NCBI RefSeq assembly: GCF_020966775.1
Contig: NZ_JAJKFV010000010.1
Span: 124,001-188,000 of the forward strand
Length of the DNA: 64,000 nt
Direction: 5' to 3'
From: Rhodopirellula halodulae
Lineage (GTDB): Bacteria > Planctomycetota > Planctomycetia > Pirellulales > Pirellulaceae
Shown: one piece after another, positions 35,344-45,911 of the stretch
Position numbering within the stretch: the first letter of the stretch is position 1
Layout: each line of letters opens with the position of its first letter
Notes under the pieces: model-generated
What the model was told of the DNA's origin: nothing
Database searches by the model: none
Seen by the model: the letters and a program-made list of their open reading frames with translations, nothing else
Translations under genes and position numbers: made by a program

Positions 35344-38300
35344 ATGACCACTTCGACCCAAGACGCCGGTTTCGATTCTTCCGAAGCCTCCCCATCGTCC
35401 GCTGCTGGCAAGCCGCAGTATTGGCGGAGCTTGTCGGAATTTCGTCAGGATGAGTCGTTCGTGAACGACTTTCTACACCGCGAATTTCCCGTCGCAGCGT
35501 CGGAGTTCCCCGAAGGCGTTTCGCGTCGTCGTTGGATGCAAATCATGGGTGCGTCGCTGGCGATGGCTGGAGCCGCTGGATGTCGTTACCCCGAGGAATT
35601 GATCGCTCCGTTCGTGTTGCGTCCCGCCAACCGAGCACCCGGTGAGCAGTATCAAGCCGCCACCAACTTCGAATTGGCTGGCGAAGTTCAGCACTTGCTG
35701 ATCACCAGCGTCGACGGTCGACCAATCAAGGTCGAACCCAACACCAATCACCCAGCCGGTGGCGGCGCAGGAACCTATGCCCAAGCCAGCGTGTTGGGGC
35801 TGTACGATCCCGATCGCGCCCGCGGCGAAGCCGGTGTGCCGATCCGTTACGACGACACCGAGAAACGTCGTGTTGAGTCCGATTGGGACTCGTTTGCAAA
35901 CTACGGACAAGCTTTGGTGCGTTCGGTTGGCAATGGCGAATCGGTTGCTTTGTTGATGTCGCCGACGACCTCACCAACCACGTTGCGATTGATCAGCGAA
36001 CTGCAGTCGAAATTGCCCGCCGCGTCGGTCTGTGTTTACGATCCGATCGATGGTGGCTTGATGAACGAAGCCACCCAGCGTGCTTTCGGTCAACCTGCCG
36101 CACAAAAGTTTGACTTCAGCGAAGCGGAGTGCATCGTCGCTTTCCAGTCGGACTTCCTAGGTAGTGACGCTGGTAGCCAAAGCAACTCACGCACTTTCGC
36201 GGCCAAACGCGATCCGATGCGTGAGGAAACTAAGCTCGAGATGAGCCGTCTGTACGTCGCTGAAGGTGGATACACCACGACCGGTGCCGCCGCCGACGTT
36301 CGCATTGCGATTCGTCCTAGCCAGATGAAGGCCGTCTTGGCTGAACTCGGACGCCGAGTCGAAAAAGCCAAAGCTGGCGAAACGTTGGGCAAAGAGTACG
36401 ACCTCGAACATCTGCCCGAAGAAGGCGACGCCTACAACGAAATCGACGCTGCGGCACGATTGGATCGATTCCTGAACGCCGCTGCCGCCGACTTGGCCGC
36501 TGCCGGTGACAAGGGCGTTGTCGTCGTTGGCGAAACGCTTGGCGCTGACGCCATCGTCGCCGGCATCGACATGAACTCGAAGTTCGGTTCACTGGGGTCG
36601 ATCCAAAGCTTCCGTCCGTACGCCGGGCCAGAACTGAAGAATCAAATCTCGATCAAGGACGCCCTCGACGGTATTAACTCGGGCGAGTTGAGCACCGTGA
36701 TCATCGTCGACGCGAATGTGGTGCACACCGCTCCTGGCGACATGGATTTCGCGAAGGCTTTGGAGCGTACTGAGCGTTCGATCTATTTGGGGATCTACGA
36801 CGACGAGACCGCTGAAAAATGCGATTGGTCGTTGCCGATGAGTCACCCGCTGGAATCCTGGGGTGACTGCGTCGGAGCCGATGGGCACTACGGTGTTTGT
36901 CAGCCGCAGATTCTGCCGCTGCTCGGTGGTCGATCGGCCGCGGAAGTCTTGGCGTTGATGTTGGAACAAGACGAAACCGAAGGCGAGAAATTGGTGCGAC
37001 GCACCGCCGATTCGGTGACCGGTTCGGCGATCAGCGATCGACAATGGCGAAAGCTTCTGCACGATGGATACGCCGACGACTTGGTCGTTTCGGTGGAGGA
37101 ATTGTCCGCTGGGGATACCGCGGTTGAATTGCCTGGTGAGCTTCCTGAGATCACGATGGATGTGGACCAGGACAGCATCGAAGTGGTGTTCACCGCCTCG
37201 GAAGCCCTCTACGACGGGCGCTTTGCCAACAACGGTTGGTTGCAGGAAATGCCACAAGCCCTGACCAAATTGGTTTGGGACAACGCGGCGATCATGAGCC
37301 CCCGCACAGCGGAAGCCCTTGGCATCAAACACGGTTTGATGGTGGCGATTCGTCGCGGCGACACGACGGTGGAATTGCCCGTCTATGAAATGCCCGGATG
37401 TGCTCCTGGCGTGATCACCACCCAAATCGGTTACGGCCGAACTCGCGTGGGTGCTGTTGGCGGTTCGACCGAATTGGAAGTCGATCCCGTTGGCGTCAAC
37501 GTTTCGCCGATTCGCACCATCGATTCCATGTTGCTGGCTCAACCCGTCGAGGCTCGCCCGCGTTACACCGAATACGACCTGGTCACGACCCAAGATCACT
37601 GGGCGATTGATGAGCTTGGTCGCGACGAAGCCGAAAGCCGCAGTTTCAGCCTGATCCGTGAAGGCACCTTGGAGTTGCTGAAGAAGCTTCCCGAGTTCAC
37701 CGAAGCCAAAGGGCCACACGTTCCGAAGGTGGGTGAAAACGGTTCGCTTTGGAAAGAGCCGATCAATGAGATCGAAGAACGCAAAGAAGACGTGCCTCAA
37801 TGGGGGATGTCGATCGATTTGACCAAGTGCCTGGGCTGCAACGGCTGCGTGATTGCTTGCCAAAGCGAAAATAACGTTCCGATCGTTGGCAAGGAACAAG
37901 TTGGCAACAGCCGCGAAATGCATTGGTTGCGAATCGACCGATACTTCCAAGGCGATCCTGATGTGGCGGACATCGTTCAAGAACCGGTGACGTGCATGCA
38001 CTGCGAAACCGCACCGTGTGAACAGGTTTGTCCCGTCGCGGCAACGGTTCACACCAACGAAGGTCTTAACGCGATGACCTACAACCGTTGCATCGGGACT
38101 CGTTACTGTGCCAACAACTGTCCTTACAAAGTCCGTCGCTTCAATTACTTCAACTACAACAAAGAAGTGGGCGTGGGTTACGGCATCGACGCTTACCCAG
38201 GTTCGATCGAAAAGGCCAATCGCAAACTGCAGCAATTGGTGTTGAACCCCGATGTCACCGTTCGCGGTCGTGGGGTCATGGAAAAGTGCACCTACTGCGT

Positions 38301-38742
38301 GCAACGAATCGAGCACGCCAAAATTGACGCTCGCAAAGAAGGCCGTCGCATGGTGGAAGACGGTGCCGTCGTCACAGCTTGCCAAGCAGCTTGCCCGACC
38401 AACGCGATTGAGTTTGGCAACATCGCGGATCCTGAATCGGCTGTTTCGAAAGCCAAGGCGGACATTCGCAGCTACGGCATGTTGACTCAGCTCAACGTCA
38501 AGCCACGCACGACCTACAAGGCTCGAATTCGCAACACGCCATTCGCCTTGATGACGCGTTCACAGATCAACGATTTGTCGCTGGAGGCTCCTCATCACGG
38601 GCACGGTGACCACGGTCACGAAGATCATGGCGATCATGGGCACGGCGAAGAGCACGGCCACGATTCGCACGACGAACATGGTCATGGTGAAGAGGAACAC
38701 GCCACGAACGCTCGTCGGCCCTTCCAGTTGCCGATTGTTTAG
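35344..38742 (+). CDS. actB: Alternative complex III subunit B, iron-sulfur / molybdopterin-oxidoreductase-like fusion
   Basis: 1132 residues. A Tat-like signal ([21 protein letters not shown]) ends in a possible lipobox Cys. A large domain of the molybdopterin oxidoreductase fold follows (about 100-780) but lacks an obvious cofactor site, as in known ActB. Then comes a ferredoxin-type domain with [11 protein letters not shown] from Cys829, [13 protein letters not shown] from Cys884, [15 protein letters not shown] and CQAACP, enough for one 3Fe-4S and three 4Fe-4S clusters. The last 40 residues form a tail of repeated His-Gly-His-Asp/Glu, not usual for the family. It should relay electrons from ActC quinol sites to ActA haems. 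Confidence 0.95.
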   Translation: MTTSTQDAGFDSSEASPSSAAGKPQYWRSLSEFRQDESFVNDFLHREFPVAASEFPEGVSRRRWMQIMGASLAMAGAAGCRYPEELIAPFVLRPANRAPGEQYQAATNFELAGEVQHLLITSVDGRPIKVEPNTNHPAGGGAGTYAQASVLGLYDPDRARGEAGVPIRYDDTEKRRVESDWDSFANYGQALVRSVGNGESVALLMSPTTSPTTLRLISELQSKLPAASVCVYDPIDGGLMNEATQRAFGQPAAQKFDFSEAECIVAFQSDFLGSDAGSQSNSRTFAAKRDPMREETKLEMSRLYVAEGGYTTTGAAADVRIAIRPSQMKAVLAELGRRVEKAKAGETLGKEYDLEHLPEEGDAYNEIDAAARLDRFLNAAAADLAAAGDKGVVVVGETLGADAIVAGIDMNSKFGSLGSIQSFRPYAGPELKNQISIKDALDGINSGELSTVIIVDANVVHTAPGDMDFAKALERTERSIYLGIYDDETAEKCDWSLPMSHPLESWGDCVGADGHYGVCQPQILPLLGGRSAAEVLALMLEQDETEGEKLVRRTADSVTGSAISDRQWRKLLHDGYADDLVVSVEELSAGDTAVELPGELPEITMDVDQDSIEVVFTASEALYDGRFANNGWLQEMPQALTKLVWDNAAIMSPRTAEALGIKHGLMVAIRRGDTTVELPVYEMPGCAPGVITTQIGYGRTRVGAVGGSTELEVDPVGVNVSPIRTIDSMLLAQPVEARPRYTEYDLVTTQDHWAIDELGRDEAESRSFSLIREGTLELLKKLPEFTEAKGPHVPKVGENGSLWKEPINEIEERKEDVPQWGMSIDLTKCLGCNGCVIACQSENNVPIVGKEQVGNSREMHWLRIDRYFQGDPDVADIVQEPVTCMHCETAPCEQVCPVAATVHTNEGLNAMTYNRCIGTRYCANNCPYKVRRFNYFNYNKEVGVGYGIDAYPGSIEKANRKLQQLVLNPDVTVRGRGVMEKCTYCVQRIEHAKIDARKEGRRMVEDGAVVTACQAACPTNAIEFGNIADPESAVSKAKADIRSYGMLTQLNVKPRTTYKARIRNTPFALMTRSQINDLSLEAPHHGHGDHGHEDHGDHGHGEEHGHDSHDEHGHGEEEHATNARRPFQLPIV

Positions 38743-38801
38743 CGAAGTCCTCCGCACCGCATATCATCTACGAACTCAACCCTCCTTTCTCAGCCCTTTC
38801 C

Positions 38802-40223
38802 ATGTCTCTCGCAATCCCAAACGGACTGGATAATTCGAACGACCGCCCCGGTCAGCGTGCACCGCTGGTCCTTGGCGATACGAATTATCACTCGATCACC
38901 GAAGCGGTCTGCAAGATCGCCGAGCAACCACCGTCTCGCGCGTGGGTGATCGGGTTCTTGGTTGCTGTTCACTTGGCGACCATGTTGGGATTGTGCATCG
39001 CTTACCTGATCTATACCGGGGTGGGTGTCTGGGGGAACCGGGCGCCGATCTTCTGGGGTTGGCCGATTGTCAACTTCGTGTTTTGGGTCGGGATTGGTCA
39101 CGCCGGTACGTTGATCAGCGCGATTTTGTACTTGTTCCGCCAAGAATGGCGAACGAGTATCAACCGCACGGCAGAGGCCATGACGATTTTCGCGGTGGTT
39201 TGTGCGGGGACCTTCCCCGGCATCCACGTGGGACGTGCTTGGTTGGCATTTTGGTTGGCACCCTATCCAAGTTTGAACTTGTGGATGTGGCCTCAATTCC
39301 GCAGTCCGCTGCTGTGGGACGTTTTTGCGGTCTCGACCTACGCCACCGTTTCGCTGTTGTTCTGGTACATGGGGATGGTTCCCGATTTGGCGACCTTCCG
39401 CGACCGCAGTAAGAACCCTTTCCGCCGTGCGATCTACGGTGTGCTGGCCCTGGGGTGGAGCGGTTCATCGCGTCACTGGATGCGTTACGAAAAAGCTTAC
39501 GCCTTGCTGGCGGCTTTCGCGGCTCCGCTGGTTTTGTCGGTGCACACGATCGTGTCCTTTGACTTCGCGGTCTCACAGGTTCCTGGTTGGCACACGACAA
39601 TCTTCCCGCCTTACTTCGTCGCCGGTGCGATTTTTTCCGGTTTCGCGATGGTGATCACGTTGATGGTTCCCGCCCGGACGATCTTCAACATCGAGAAGCT
39701 GATCACGATTCGGCACCTCGAGAATATGTGCAAAATCATCCTGACGACCGGTTTGATCGTCGGTTTGGCATACGGCACCGAATTCTTCATCGCTTGGTAC
39801 GGCCAAGTTCCCGAAGAGAAGTTCGCTTTCATCAACCGTGCCTTCGGGCCGTATTGGTGGGCGTACTGGACAATGATCGCCTGCAACGTGATCTCGCCCA
39901 ATATCTTCTGGTCAAAGAAAGCTCGCACGACACCTTGGATCATGTTTGTCGTTTCGATCTTCGTGAACATCGGAATGTGGTTTGAACGTTTCGTGATCAC
40001 GATCACCAGTCTTTCCCGCGACTATTTGCCAAGTGCTTGGGCTTACTTCAGCCCGACCTGGGTCGACTGGTGCATGTTGATTGGTTCGTTTGGTTTGTTC
40101 TTCACCCTGTTCCTGTTGTTCTGCCGTTTGATGCCGATCGTCAACATGGCAGAAACCAAAGCGACTCTCGCGAAAGAGTTGCACATGGCTCACGCCGACC
40201 ATTCGCACGAGGGCGACCACTGA
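38802..40223 (+). CDS. actC: Alternative complex III subunit C, NrfD-like membrane protein
   Basis: 473 residues with about ten membrane helices, NrfD/PsrC fold. It is the likely quinol-oxidising and proton-handling subunit of ACIII. Recognisable segments include [34 protein letters not shown], near the N-terminal third, and [33 protein letters not shown] in the middle, both typical of ActC. The C-terminus ends in a His-rich tail ([13 protein letters not shown]). It begins 59 bases after actB. Confidence 0.95.
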   Translation: MSLAIPNGLDNSNDRPGQRAPLVLGDTNYHSITEAVCKIAEQPPSRAWVIGFLVAVHLATMLGLCIAYLIYTGVGVWGNRAPIFWGWPIVNFVFWVGIGHAGTLISAILYLFRQEWRTSINRTAEAMTIFAVVCAGTFPGIHVGRAWLAFWLAPYPSLNLWMWPQFRSPLLWDVFAVSTYATVSLLFWYMGMVPDLATFRDRSKNPFRRAIYGVLALGWSGSSRHWMRYEKAYALLAAFAAPLVLSVHTIVSFDFAVSQVPGWHTTIFPPYFVAGAIFSGFAMVITLMVPARTIFNIEKLITIRHLENMCKIILTTGLIVGLAYGTEFFIAWYGQVPEEKFAFINRAFGPYWWAYWTMIACNVISPNIFWSKKARTTPWIMFVVSIFVNIGMWFERFVITITSLSRDYLPSAWAYFSPTWVDWCMLIGSFGLFFTLFLLFCRLMPIVNMAETKATLAKELHMAHADHSHEGDH

Positions 40224-40299
40224 GGCCGGTTCGTTTGCCGAAACGTCCTCAGAAGTGCTGAATCCCGATCACTGATAACTGTTCACTGAAATCTTTCCC

Positions 40300-41805
40300 A
40301 TGACTGAATCCCAACCCACACCGCAAACGGTCAAGGACGATCAAAAAGTCCACGGTGTTGTCGCCGAATTCACGGATGTTGATTCGTTGTTGGCGGCTTG
40401 TCGTCGCGTTCGCGATGCGGGCTACACCAAGGCGGATGCGTTCACGCCGTTCCCGGTGCACGGGATCGATACGGCGCTGGGGATCAAGCCAACGGTGTTG
40501 CCTTGGATCGCGTTGGCGGCTGGTTTGACCGGGACGACCATCGCGTTGGTGATGCAAACCTGGATGAACGGGATCGACTACCAATACATCATCTCGGGCA
40601 AGCCATTCATTTCGCTTCCGGCCTTCATCCCGGTCACGTTTGAATTGACGATCTTGCTCGCATCGTTCGGAACGTTCTTCGGAATGTGGGCACTCAACGG
40701 TTTGCCGAAGTTCAGCAACCCGATGTTCACCAGCCCTCGTTTTGACCGGGCGACCGACGACACGTTTTTCTTGTTCCTCGACGCCAAAGACGCTCGTTTT
40801 GACGAAGCCGGTGCCAAGGCGTTGCTATCGGAACTGGGTGGTGAATTTGTGGAGCCGGTGGTGGAGGATGAAACCTCCAAAGTGATTCCCAAGGGGCTGC
40901 TGATCGGTTTGGCGACAATCATTTTCTTGTCGTTCATTCCAGCATTGGCTGTTTTGCGGATGCGAGTGACCAAGAGTGGTTCGCCTCGTTTCCACATCTT
41001 CCCTGACATGGACTTCTCGCCATCCAAGGACGCTCAGCAAACAACGACATTGTTTGCCGATGGCCGTGCGATGCGACCTGACGTGCCCGGTACTGTTCGC
41101 CGTGGTGATCTGGATTGGGACGTCAACTTCAAGACCGGAATCGACATGGAGCAACTTGCCACGATTGACGCTCCGCGAGCTGCCCAGCTGGTCGCCCTGC
41201 AGGATGACGTTGCCGTCGACGAAGACGACGAGGTGGCGGAAGCCGACGCCGCATCGGAAGAATCGGCACCCGCCGCGGACGAAACTGGCGACAACACACC
41301 TTGGTTGACCCAAAATCCATTGGAACTGTCGGACGAAGTTCTGGCCCGTGGTCAACAACAATTCAATATCTACTGCTCCGTCTGCCATGGCATGAACGGC
41401 CGCGGCAATGGCTTGGTCAATCGCCGAGCACAGAAGATCCTGGCAACCACCTGGACGCCACCGTCGAATATGCACGACCCGACGCTGTATGCCGACGTTT
41501 ACCCCGACGGCAAATTGTTCAGCACGATCACCAACGGCATCCGCAAAATGCCTGGTTACGCATCGCAAATCAAAGCCAAAGATCGCTGGGCCGTTGTCGC
41601 CTACGTGCGTGCTTTGCAAGCCAGCCAAAACGCATCGCTGGAGGACGTGCCGGAAGGCAAACGATCCGAGATCGAAAAGGAGCAAGCCGACGTGCAGGCT
41701 CAGTTGAAGGCGGCAGAGGAAGCGACAGCCGACTCGGCCGAAGAATCCAGCGAAGCAAGCAGCGACGAGAACAGCGAAGCAAGCAGCGACGAGAACAACG
41801 AGTAA
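40300..41805 (+). CDS. Fused alternative complex III subunits D and E (DUF3341 plus cytochrome c)
   Basis: 501 residues. Residues 1-190 are ActD (DUF3341): VVAEFTDVDSLLAACRRVRDAGYTKADAFTPFPVHGID, then two membrane helices and SPRFDRATDDTFFLFLDA. A third hydrophobic segment follows (IPKGLLIGLATIIFLSFIPALAVL). Residues about 340-460 are the monohaem cytochrome ActE: CSVCH at 359-363, RGNGLV and a Met ligand in GIRKMPGY. In other bacteria actD and actE are separate and ActE is a lipoprotein; here the added helix seems to replace the lipid anchor. An acidic Glu/Ser tail of about 20 residues repeats SEASSDEN. Confidence 0.93.
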   Translation: MTESQPTPQTVKDDQKVHGVVAEFTDVDSLLAACRRVRDAGYTKADAFTPFPVHGIDTALGIKPTVLPWIALAAGLTGTTIALVMQTWMNGIDYQYIISGKPFISLPAFIPVTFELTILLASFGTFFGMWALNGLPKFSNPMFTSPRFDRATDDTFFLFLDAKDARFDEAGAKALLSELGGEFVEPVVEDETSKVIPKGLLIGLATIIFLSFIPALAVLRMRVTKSGSPRFHIFPDMDFSPSKDAQQTTTLFADGRAMRPDVPGTVRRGDLDWDVNFKTGIDMEQLATIDAPRAAQLVALQDDVAVDEDDEVAEADAASEESAPAADETGDNTPWLTQNPLELSDEVLARGQQQFNIYCSVCHGMNGRGNGLVNRRAQKILATTWTPPSNMHDPTLYADVYPDGKLFSTITNGIRKMPGYASQIKAKDRWAVVAYVRALQASQNASLEDVPEGKRSEIEKEQADVQAQLKAAEEATADSAEESSEASSDENSEASSDENNE

Positions 41806-41819
41806 GGCGATCCAGGAAG

Positions 41820-41839
41820 CTGGCTTCGCTGGAAGCCAG
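41820..41839 (+). other. Intercistronic hairpin between the actDE fusion and actF
   Basis: CTGGCTT (41820-41826) pairs with AAGCCAG (41833-41839) around a six-base loop, without a T run. It may adjust mRNA stability between two genes; it does not look like a terminator. Confidence 0.45.
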
Positions 41840-41918
41840 TCGCCTAACCGCCCGAAGCCGGTCAGCCCGGCAACCCCACAGTCATTTCATCACTTAGGTC
41901 TCAGCCCTCACATCTCCC

Positions 41919-43160
41919 ATGTCACACAAAGCGGTCGCTATCAAGCCTGCCGATGACCCAGCGTTTCAGCTTCCCGCCTCCTTGGCCGGACTGTCGTTGC
42001 CCATGATCATCGTGGGCATCGTGGCACTCGTCGGTGGTGCGTTCTTCGCGAGTTCGTCCGTTGGCGGTCGATTTGGTATGTCGTCCTACCTGGTCGCATA
42101 CATGTACTGCCTGACCTTGGCGATCGGCTCGCTGTTCTTCGTGTTGATTCAATACCTGTCACGAGCCGGATGGAGCGTGGTGGTGCGGCGAATTGCCGAG
42201 TTGATGATGATCATGGTCATTCCGCTCGCATTGCTGTTCATTCCCATTGCCGTCGCGGCTTACAGCGGGTCGTTGTACACCTGGTCGGTGGAAGGCTATC
42301 AAGCGGACCACGGGATTCCACTGGCTATCTGGGAGCAGAAAGAAAAGTGGTTGAACCCCAACTGGTTCCTGGTTCGTTCGCTCGTCTACTTGGGCGTGTG
42401 GTGCGGGATTGCGGCCTGGTACTACCGCGGTAGCCAGCAACAAGACGAAACCGGTGAGATCACCATCACCGAAAAACTGCAAGCTCGCAGCGGCCCCGCC
42501 GTGATCGCGTTTGCACTTTGCACCTCGTTCGCTGCATTTGATTGGGTGATGAGCCTGGCACCGATGTGGTTCTCCACAATGTTCGGGGTCTACATCTTCA
42601 CCGGAAGCATCCTGTCGGCCCACTGTGCCATCTGCCTGTTCAGCTTCTTGCTACAGCGTGCCGGTGCCCTTCGCGACGAAGTCACGGTGGAGCACTACCA
42701 CGACTTGGGCAAATACATCTTTGGATTCATTTGCTTCTGGGGCTACATCTCGTTCAGCCAATACATGCTGATTTGGTACGCGAATATTCCGGAAGAGACG
42801 CATTGGTTCTTCACCCGGTCATCGGACGGATGGTTCAACGTTTCCGTGTTCCTGATGATCTTCCACTGGGGATTGCCTTTGTTCGGCACGATGAGCCGCC
42901 ACGTGCGTCGTCGTCCTTGGCTGATTTCCAGTTGGGCCGCCTACATTTTGGTGCTGCACCTGGTCGACTTGTACTGGATCATCATCCCCGAAGCGGGTGT
43001 GGGACTCGGCGGAGCCACCGGAATCATTTCGACGCTGATCTGCGTGTTGGGCATGGTCGCGTTGATGTTGGGATTGATGCTGAAATTGGCAGCCGGATCC
43101 CGCGTGTTGGCTGTTCGCGACCCACGCTTGGGCGAATCGCTGGCGTTTGAAAATTTCTGA
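41919..43160 (+). CDS. actF: Alternative complex III subunit F, membrane protein
   Basis: 413 residues, about ten membrane helices, related to ActC/NrfD and paired with it in the ACIII core. Typical parts are FVLIQYLSRAGWSVVVRRIAELMM, AFDWVMSLAPMWFSTMFGVYIFTG, FWGYISFSQYMLIWYANIPEE and HWGLPLFGTMSRHVRR. It probably helps hold the complex together and may take part in proton movement. It starts after a 113-base gap containing a small hairpin; the 98-aa gene follows 71 bases later. Confidence 0.94.
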   Translation: MSHKAVAIKPADDPAFQLPASLAGLSLPMIIVGIVALVGGAFFASSSVGGRFGMSSYLVAYMYCLTLAIGSLFFVLIQYLSRAGWSVVVRRIAELMMIMVIPLALLFIPIAVAAYSGSLYTWSVEGYQADHGIPLAIWEQKEKWLNPNWFLVRSLVYLGVWCGIAAWYYRGSQQQDETGEITITEKLQARSGPAVIAFALCTSFAAFDWVMSLAPMWFSTMFGVYIFTGSILSAHCAICLFSFLLQRAGALRDEVTVEHYHDLGKYIFGFICFWGYISFSQYMLIWYANIPEETHWFFTRSSDGWFNVSVFLMIFHWGLPLFGTMSRHVRRRPWLISSWAAYILVLHLVDLYWIIIPEAGVGLGGATGIISTLICVLGMVALMLGLMLKLAAGSRVLAVRDPRLGESLAFENF

Positions 43161-43231
43161 TCTGTTCGGCGTTTTGCGGCAATTTGCCGCTGGTCGGAAC
43201 CCACCCGTCTCCTTTCTACTGAAACCTACAC

Positions 43232-43528
43232 ATGGCAGCCTACGACGACCTCAATGTGAAGCGAATCGCGGTCATTAGCGTGATCTCGATCCTGGTCACT
43301 GCGGTTACGGTCTTAGCCGTCCAAGTCCTGTATTTCGCGATGGCGGACATCGTCGACACTCGAAAGGTTCAAGCCGCGTCGTACTCGCGTCAAAACACCG
43401 TGTTGTCGGAGCAATCCGCTGAAATTTCGCGTTATGGCGTGGACCCAGAAACCGGGAATGTAATTGTGCCGGTCGAAGAAACCATGAAGAAGATGGTTGC
43501 CGAGGCTCATTCGCACGACGAAGCCTGA
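43232..43528 (+). CDS. Small single-helix membrane protein of the respiratory operon
   Basis: 98 residues. One membrane helix (about 10-36, IAVISVISILVTAVTVLAVQVLYFAM) is followed by a soluble region with conserved-looking YGVDPETGNVIVPVEETMKKMVAEAH and the end HSHDEA. It is not a recognised subunit of ACIII or of the oxidase. Position between actF and sco, on the same strand with short gaps, suggests an accessory or assembly subunit of the supercomplex. The short His/Asp tail resembles those of its neighbours. Confidence 0.8.
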   Translation: MAAYDDLNVKRIAVISVISILVTAVTVLAVQVLYFAMADIVDTRKVQAASYSRQNTVLSEQSAEISRYGVDPETGNVIVPVEETMKKMVAEAHSHDEA

Positions 43529-43570
43529 GACGAAACCTAGAACCCTGAATTGAACAGCTGACAGATTTTC

Positions 43571-44581
43571 ATGACCACAACGCACTCCTCTCGACCGTCG
43601 CATCGCTCGCCTTTGGCGGGGCGTTTTGCGCTGGTGGGATTGCTTCTGGTCGTGACCCTTGTGTCGCAAAAGTCCGCGGTTGCTCAGCCGAGTACTGGGG
43701 CGATGGAGCAAGGGGCTCCAGTGTTGCTCAACGATGGAGTGCCCAAAGGCGTCGAGAACGTCACCGTCGAGCAACGTCTTGGCAATACGCTTCCCAAAGA
43801 CATGCCGTTGGTGGATTCGATGGGACGCAAGTTCCGTTTGGACCATTATCTGGACGGCGAGCGTTCTCTGATTCTGACGTTGAACTACAGCAATTGTCCG
43901 ATGCTGTGCAACGTTCAGTTGAACCAGTTGGCACAGTCGCTCGAGAAGATGGACGACTTGAAGATCGGTGAAGATTTTCAATTGCTGAGTGTGAGCATTG
44001 ATCCATCTGAAACCGACCAACGACTGCGGGACACCAAGCAACGTTATGTCGAGCAGGTGCCATCGCATGGGAAGGCCAACGATGGTTGGTCGTTCACTCG
44101 CACGACCAAAGCCAACGTGGATCGTTTGGCAAAGGAGGTCGGATTCTCCTACAAGTACAACTCACGCACCAAAGAATATGCTCACCCGGCGATGCTGGCG
44201 TTCGTTTCGCCCGACGGTGTGATCACACGGTATTCGTTGGGCGTGGCATTCCCACCGGACCAGATGAAGTTGGCGTTGGTCGAAGCTGGCCAAGGTCAGG
44301 TTGGCGGCATCGTCGATCAATTTGTCTTGTGGTGTTACAGCTACGATCCGAACGAGAACAGTTATGTGCCGCAAGCTTGGAAGCTGATGCGGTTGGGCGG
44401 AGGATTGACGATCACCTTGCTGGGGCTGGCACTGTTGCCCTATTGGCTTGGCCGCAAGGGTTCGCCTTCGCAGCACCCAAACAACGACACAGAATCCGGC
44501 GGCGATGAAACGCCCGCCCTCGGTTCCGAAGGGGATTCGGAACCGGCACCTTTGAAACCGACTCAGTGGCATTTGTCCTAG
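43571..44581 (+). CDS. SCO1/SenC-type copper chaperone for cytochrome oxidase
   Basis: Delivers copper to the CuA site of CoxB. 336 residues: an N-terminal signal or anchor (LVGLLLVVTLVSQ), then a thioredoxin-like domain with the copper motif CPMLC (Cys109, Cys113) after LTLNYSN and the third ligand His205 in YAHPAMLAF. The usual length is about 200. Here a C-terminal extension holds a second membrane helix (LGGGLTITLLGLALLPYWLG) and an acidic tail, so both ends may be membrane-attached. It stands directly before coxB, its expected target. Confidence 0.92.
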   Translation: MTTTHSSRPSHRSPLAGRFALVGLLLVVTLVSQKSAVAQPSTGAMEQGAPVLLNDGVPKGVENVTVEQRLGNTLPKDMPLVDSMGRKFRLDHYLDGERSLILTLNYSNCPMLCNVQLNQLAQSLEKMDDLKIGEDFQLLSVSIDPSETDQRLRDTKQRYVEQVPSHGKANDGWSFTRTTKANVDRLAKEVGFSYKYNSRTKEYAHPAMLAFVSPDGVITRYSLGVAFPPDQMKLALVEAGQGQVGGIVDQFVLWCYSYDPNENSYVPQAWKLMRLGGGLTITLLGLALLPYWLGRKGSPSQHPNNDTESGGDETPALGSEGDSEPAPLKPTQWHLS

Positions 44582-44667
44582 GAACCTGCCCGTCACGCGA
44601 GCAAACGCATCCGCGGACAAAAGCAAGTTTCTGACAGATCACTGCGAAATCACCATCATTCACATTC

Positions 44668-45813
44668 ATGTTTCCTGCAAACGAATCGCTTGCCATGACG
44701 TTCCCAACCTTGTTGGCCGACCTGAACGAGAGCTTTTGGTTCCCGATCCAAGGTTCGTCGTTCGCTGAAGAGGTCGATTGGGTTTATGACCTGATCCTGT
44801 ACATCAGCTTGGCGTTTTTCATTCCGATGATGGCGTTCATGGCGTGGTGCTTGGTCAAATACATCAAAGCACGAGGAACGAAGGCTGAAAGCCAAACGTC
44901 GCACAACACGCCTCTGGAATTGACTTGGTCGATCGGGCCGTCCGTGTTGCTGGTTTGGATGTTCGTGCAGGGATCGATTTCCTTCCTCGACATGCGTACG
45001 CCCCCCGAAGGCTCGTACGACGTCGGCGTTCAGGCCTTCAAATGGGGCTGGACGATGGATTACGGCAACGGCGTCTTTCATCCTGAATTGCACATTGTCA
45101 AAGACGAACCGACCAAGTTGTCGATGCGAAGCACCGACGTCATTCACAGTCTGTTCATCCCGGCTTTCCGAGCGAAGAAAGACATCGTGCCGGGCCGCTA
45201 CAACTACATGTGGTTCAAACCAACCGTTGCGAGCGAAAAGATCAGCGATGAAGAACTCGCAAAGCTGAAGAAACAGAGCGAAGGTGCGACCTGGGACTAC
45301 GACATGCACCAGGTAACGCCCGAAGGCTACACGTTCTTCGATTTGTACTGCACGGAATACTGCGGGAAGAACCACTCGGAAATGCAAACGGTCGTTGTTG
45401 TTCACGAGACCCAGGCTGAACTGGATGCGTGGATCAAGGCCAACTCGGCCCGTGGATCGGACGTCTCGCAGGAAGCTTGGGGTGAGCTGCTTTACAACCG
45501 TCGCGGTTGTGCCGGTTGTCACTCGATCGACGGCACCAAATTGGTAGGACCGTCGTTCAAAGACCTCTACGGCAGCGAGCACCCGTTGGCCAGCGGTGAC
45601 AATGTCTTGGTCGACGAAAACTACGTCCGCGAATCGATCATCGCTCCGAAGGCGAAGGTGGTTGCTGGATATCAGCCGGTCATGCCGAGCTACAAAGGCC
45701 AACTCAGCGACGATGACATTGATTCGATCATCGCTTTCCTGAAATCGATCAGCGAAAACGCGCCTTCCGAGCCAGCAGCGGAGGCTGAATCCGAAGAGGA
45801 ATCCGCCGAATAA
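44668..45813 (+). CDS. coxB: Cytochrome c oxidase subunit II with C-terminal haem c (caa3 type)
   Basis: 381 residues. Two membrane helices (about 40-63 and 88-106) are followed by the periplasmic cupredoxin domain with CuA ligands His160, Cys228, Glu230, Cys232, His236 and Met239 (YCTEYCGKNHSEM), then a cytochrome c domain with CAGCH at 281-285 and a Met ligand near QPVMPSYKG. This caa3 layout lets the oxidase take electrons directly from the ACIII cytochromes. A Glu-rich C-terminal tail ends the protein. An ATG ten codons downstream is an alternative start. Confidence 0.95.
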   Translation: MFPANESLAMTFPTLLADLNESFWFPIQGSSFAEEVDWVYDLILYISLAFFIPMMAFMAWCLVKYIKARGTKAESQTSHNTPLELTWSIGPSVLLVWMFVQGSISFLDMRTPPEGSYDVGVQAFKWGWTMDYGNGVFHPELHIVKDEPTKLSMRSTDVIHSLFIPAFRAKKDIVPGRYNYMWFKPTVASEKISDEELAKLKKQSEGATWDYDMHQVTPEGYTFFDLYCTEYCGKNHSEMQTVVVVHETQAELDAWIKANSARGSDVSQEAWGELLYNRRGCAGCHSIDGTKLVGPSFKDLYGSEHPLASGDNVLVDENYVRESIIAPKAKVVAGYQPVMPSYKGQLSDDDIDSIIAFLKSISENAPSEPAAEAESEEESAE

Positions 45814-45911
45814 TTCGTTTAGCGAACGCAACGGATTCGGTAAACTGACCGAAGCCGACCCAACACACCTATCACCGACACGTTTTTACGGTCTCCAGAA
45901 GGGACGCCAAT

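Noticed and set aside
36589-38385. Long open frame (598 codons) on the minus strand
   Set aside because: It lies wholly inside actB, whose Fe-S motifs prove the plus-strand frame; the minus-strand product has no domain or export signal.
38580-38742. Frameshift or repeat expansion artefact at the actB 3' end
   Set aside because: The His-rich coding stays in frame to a normal stop, and similar His-rich segments occur in neighbouring genes.
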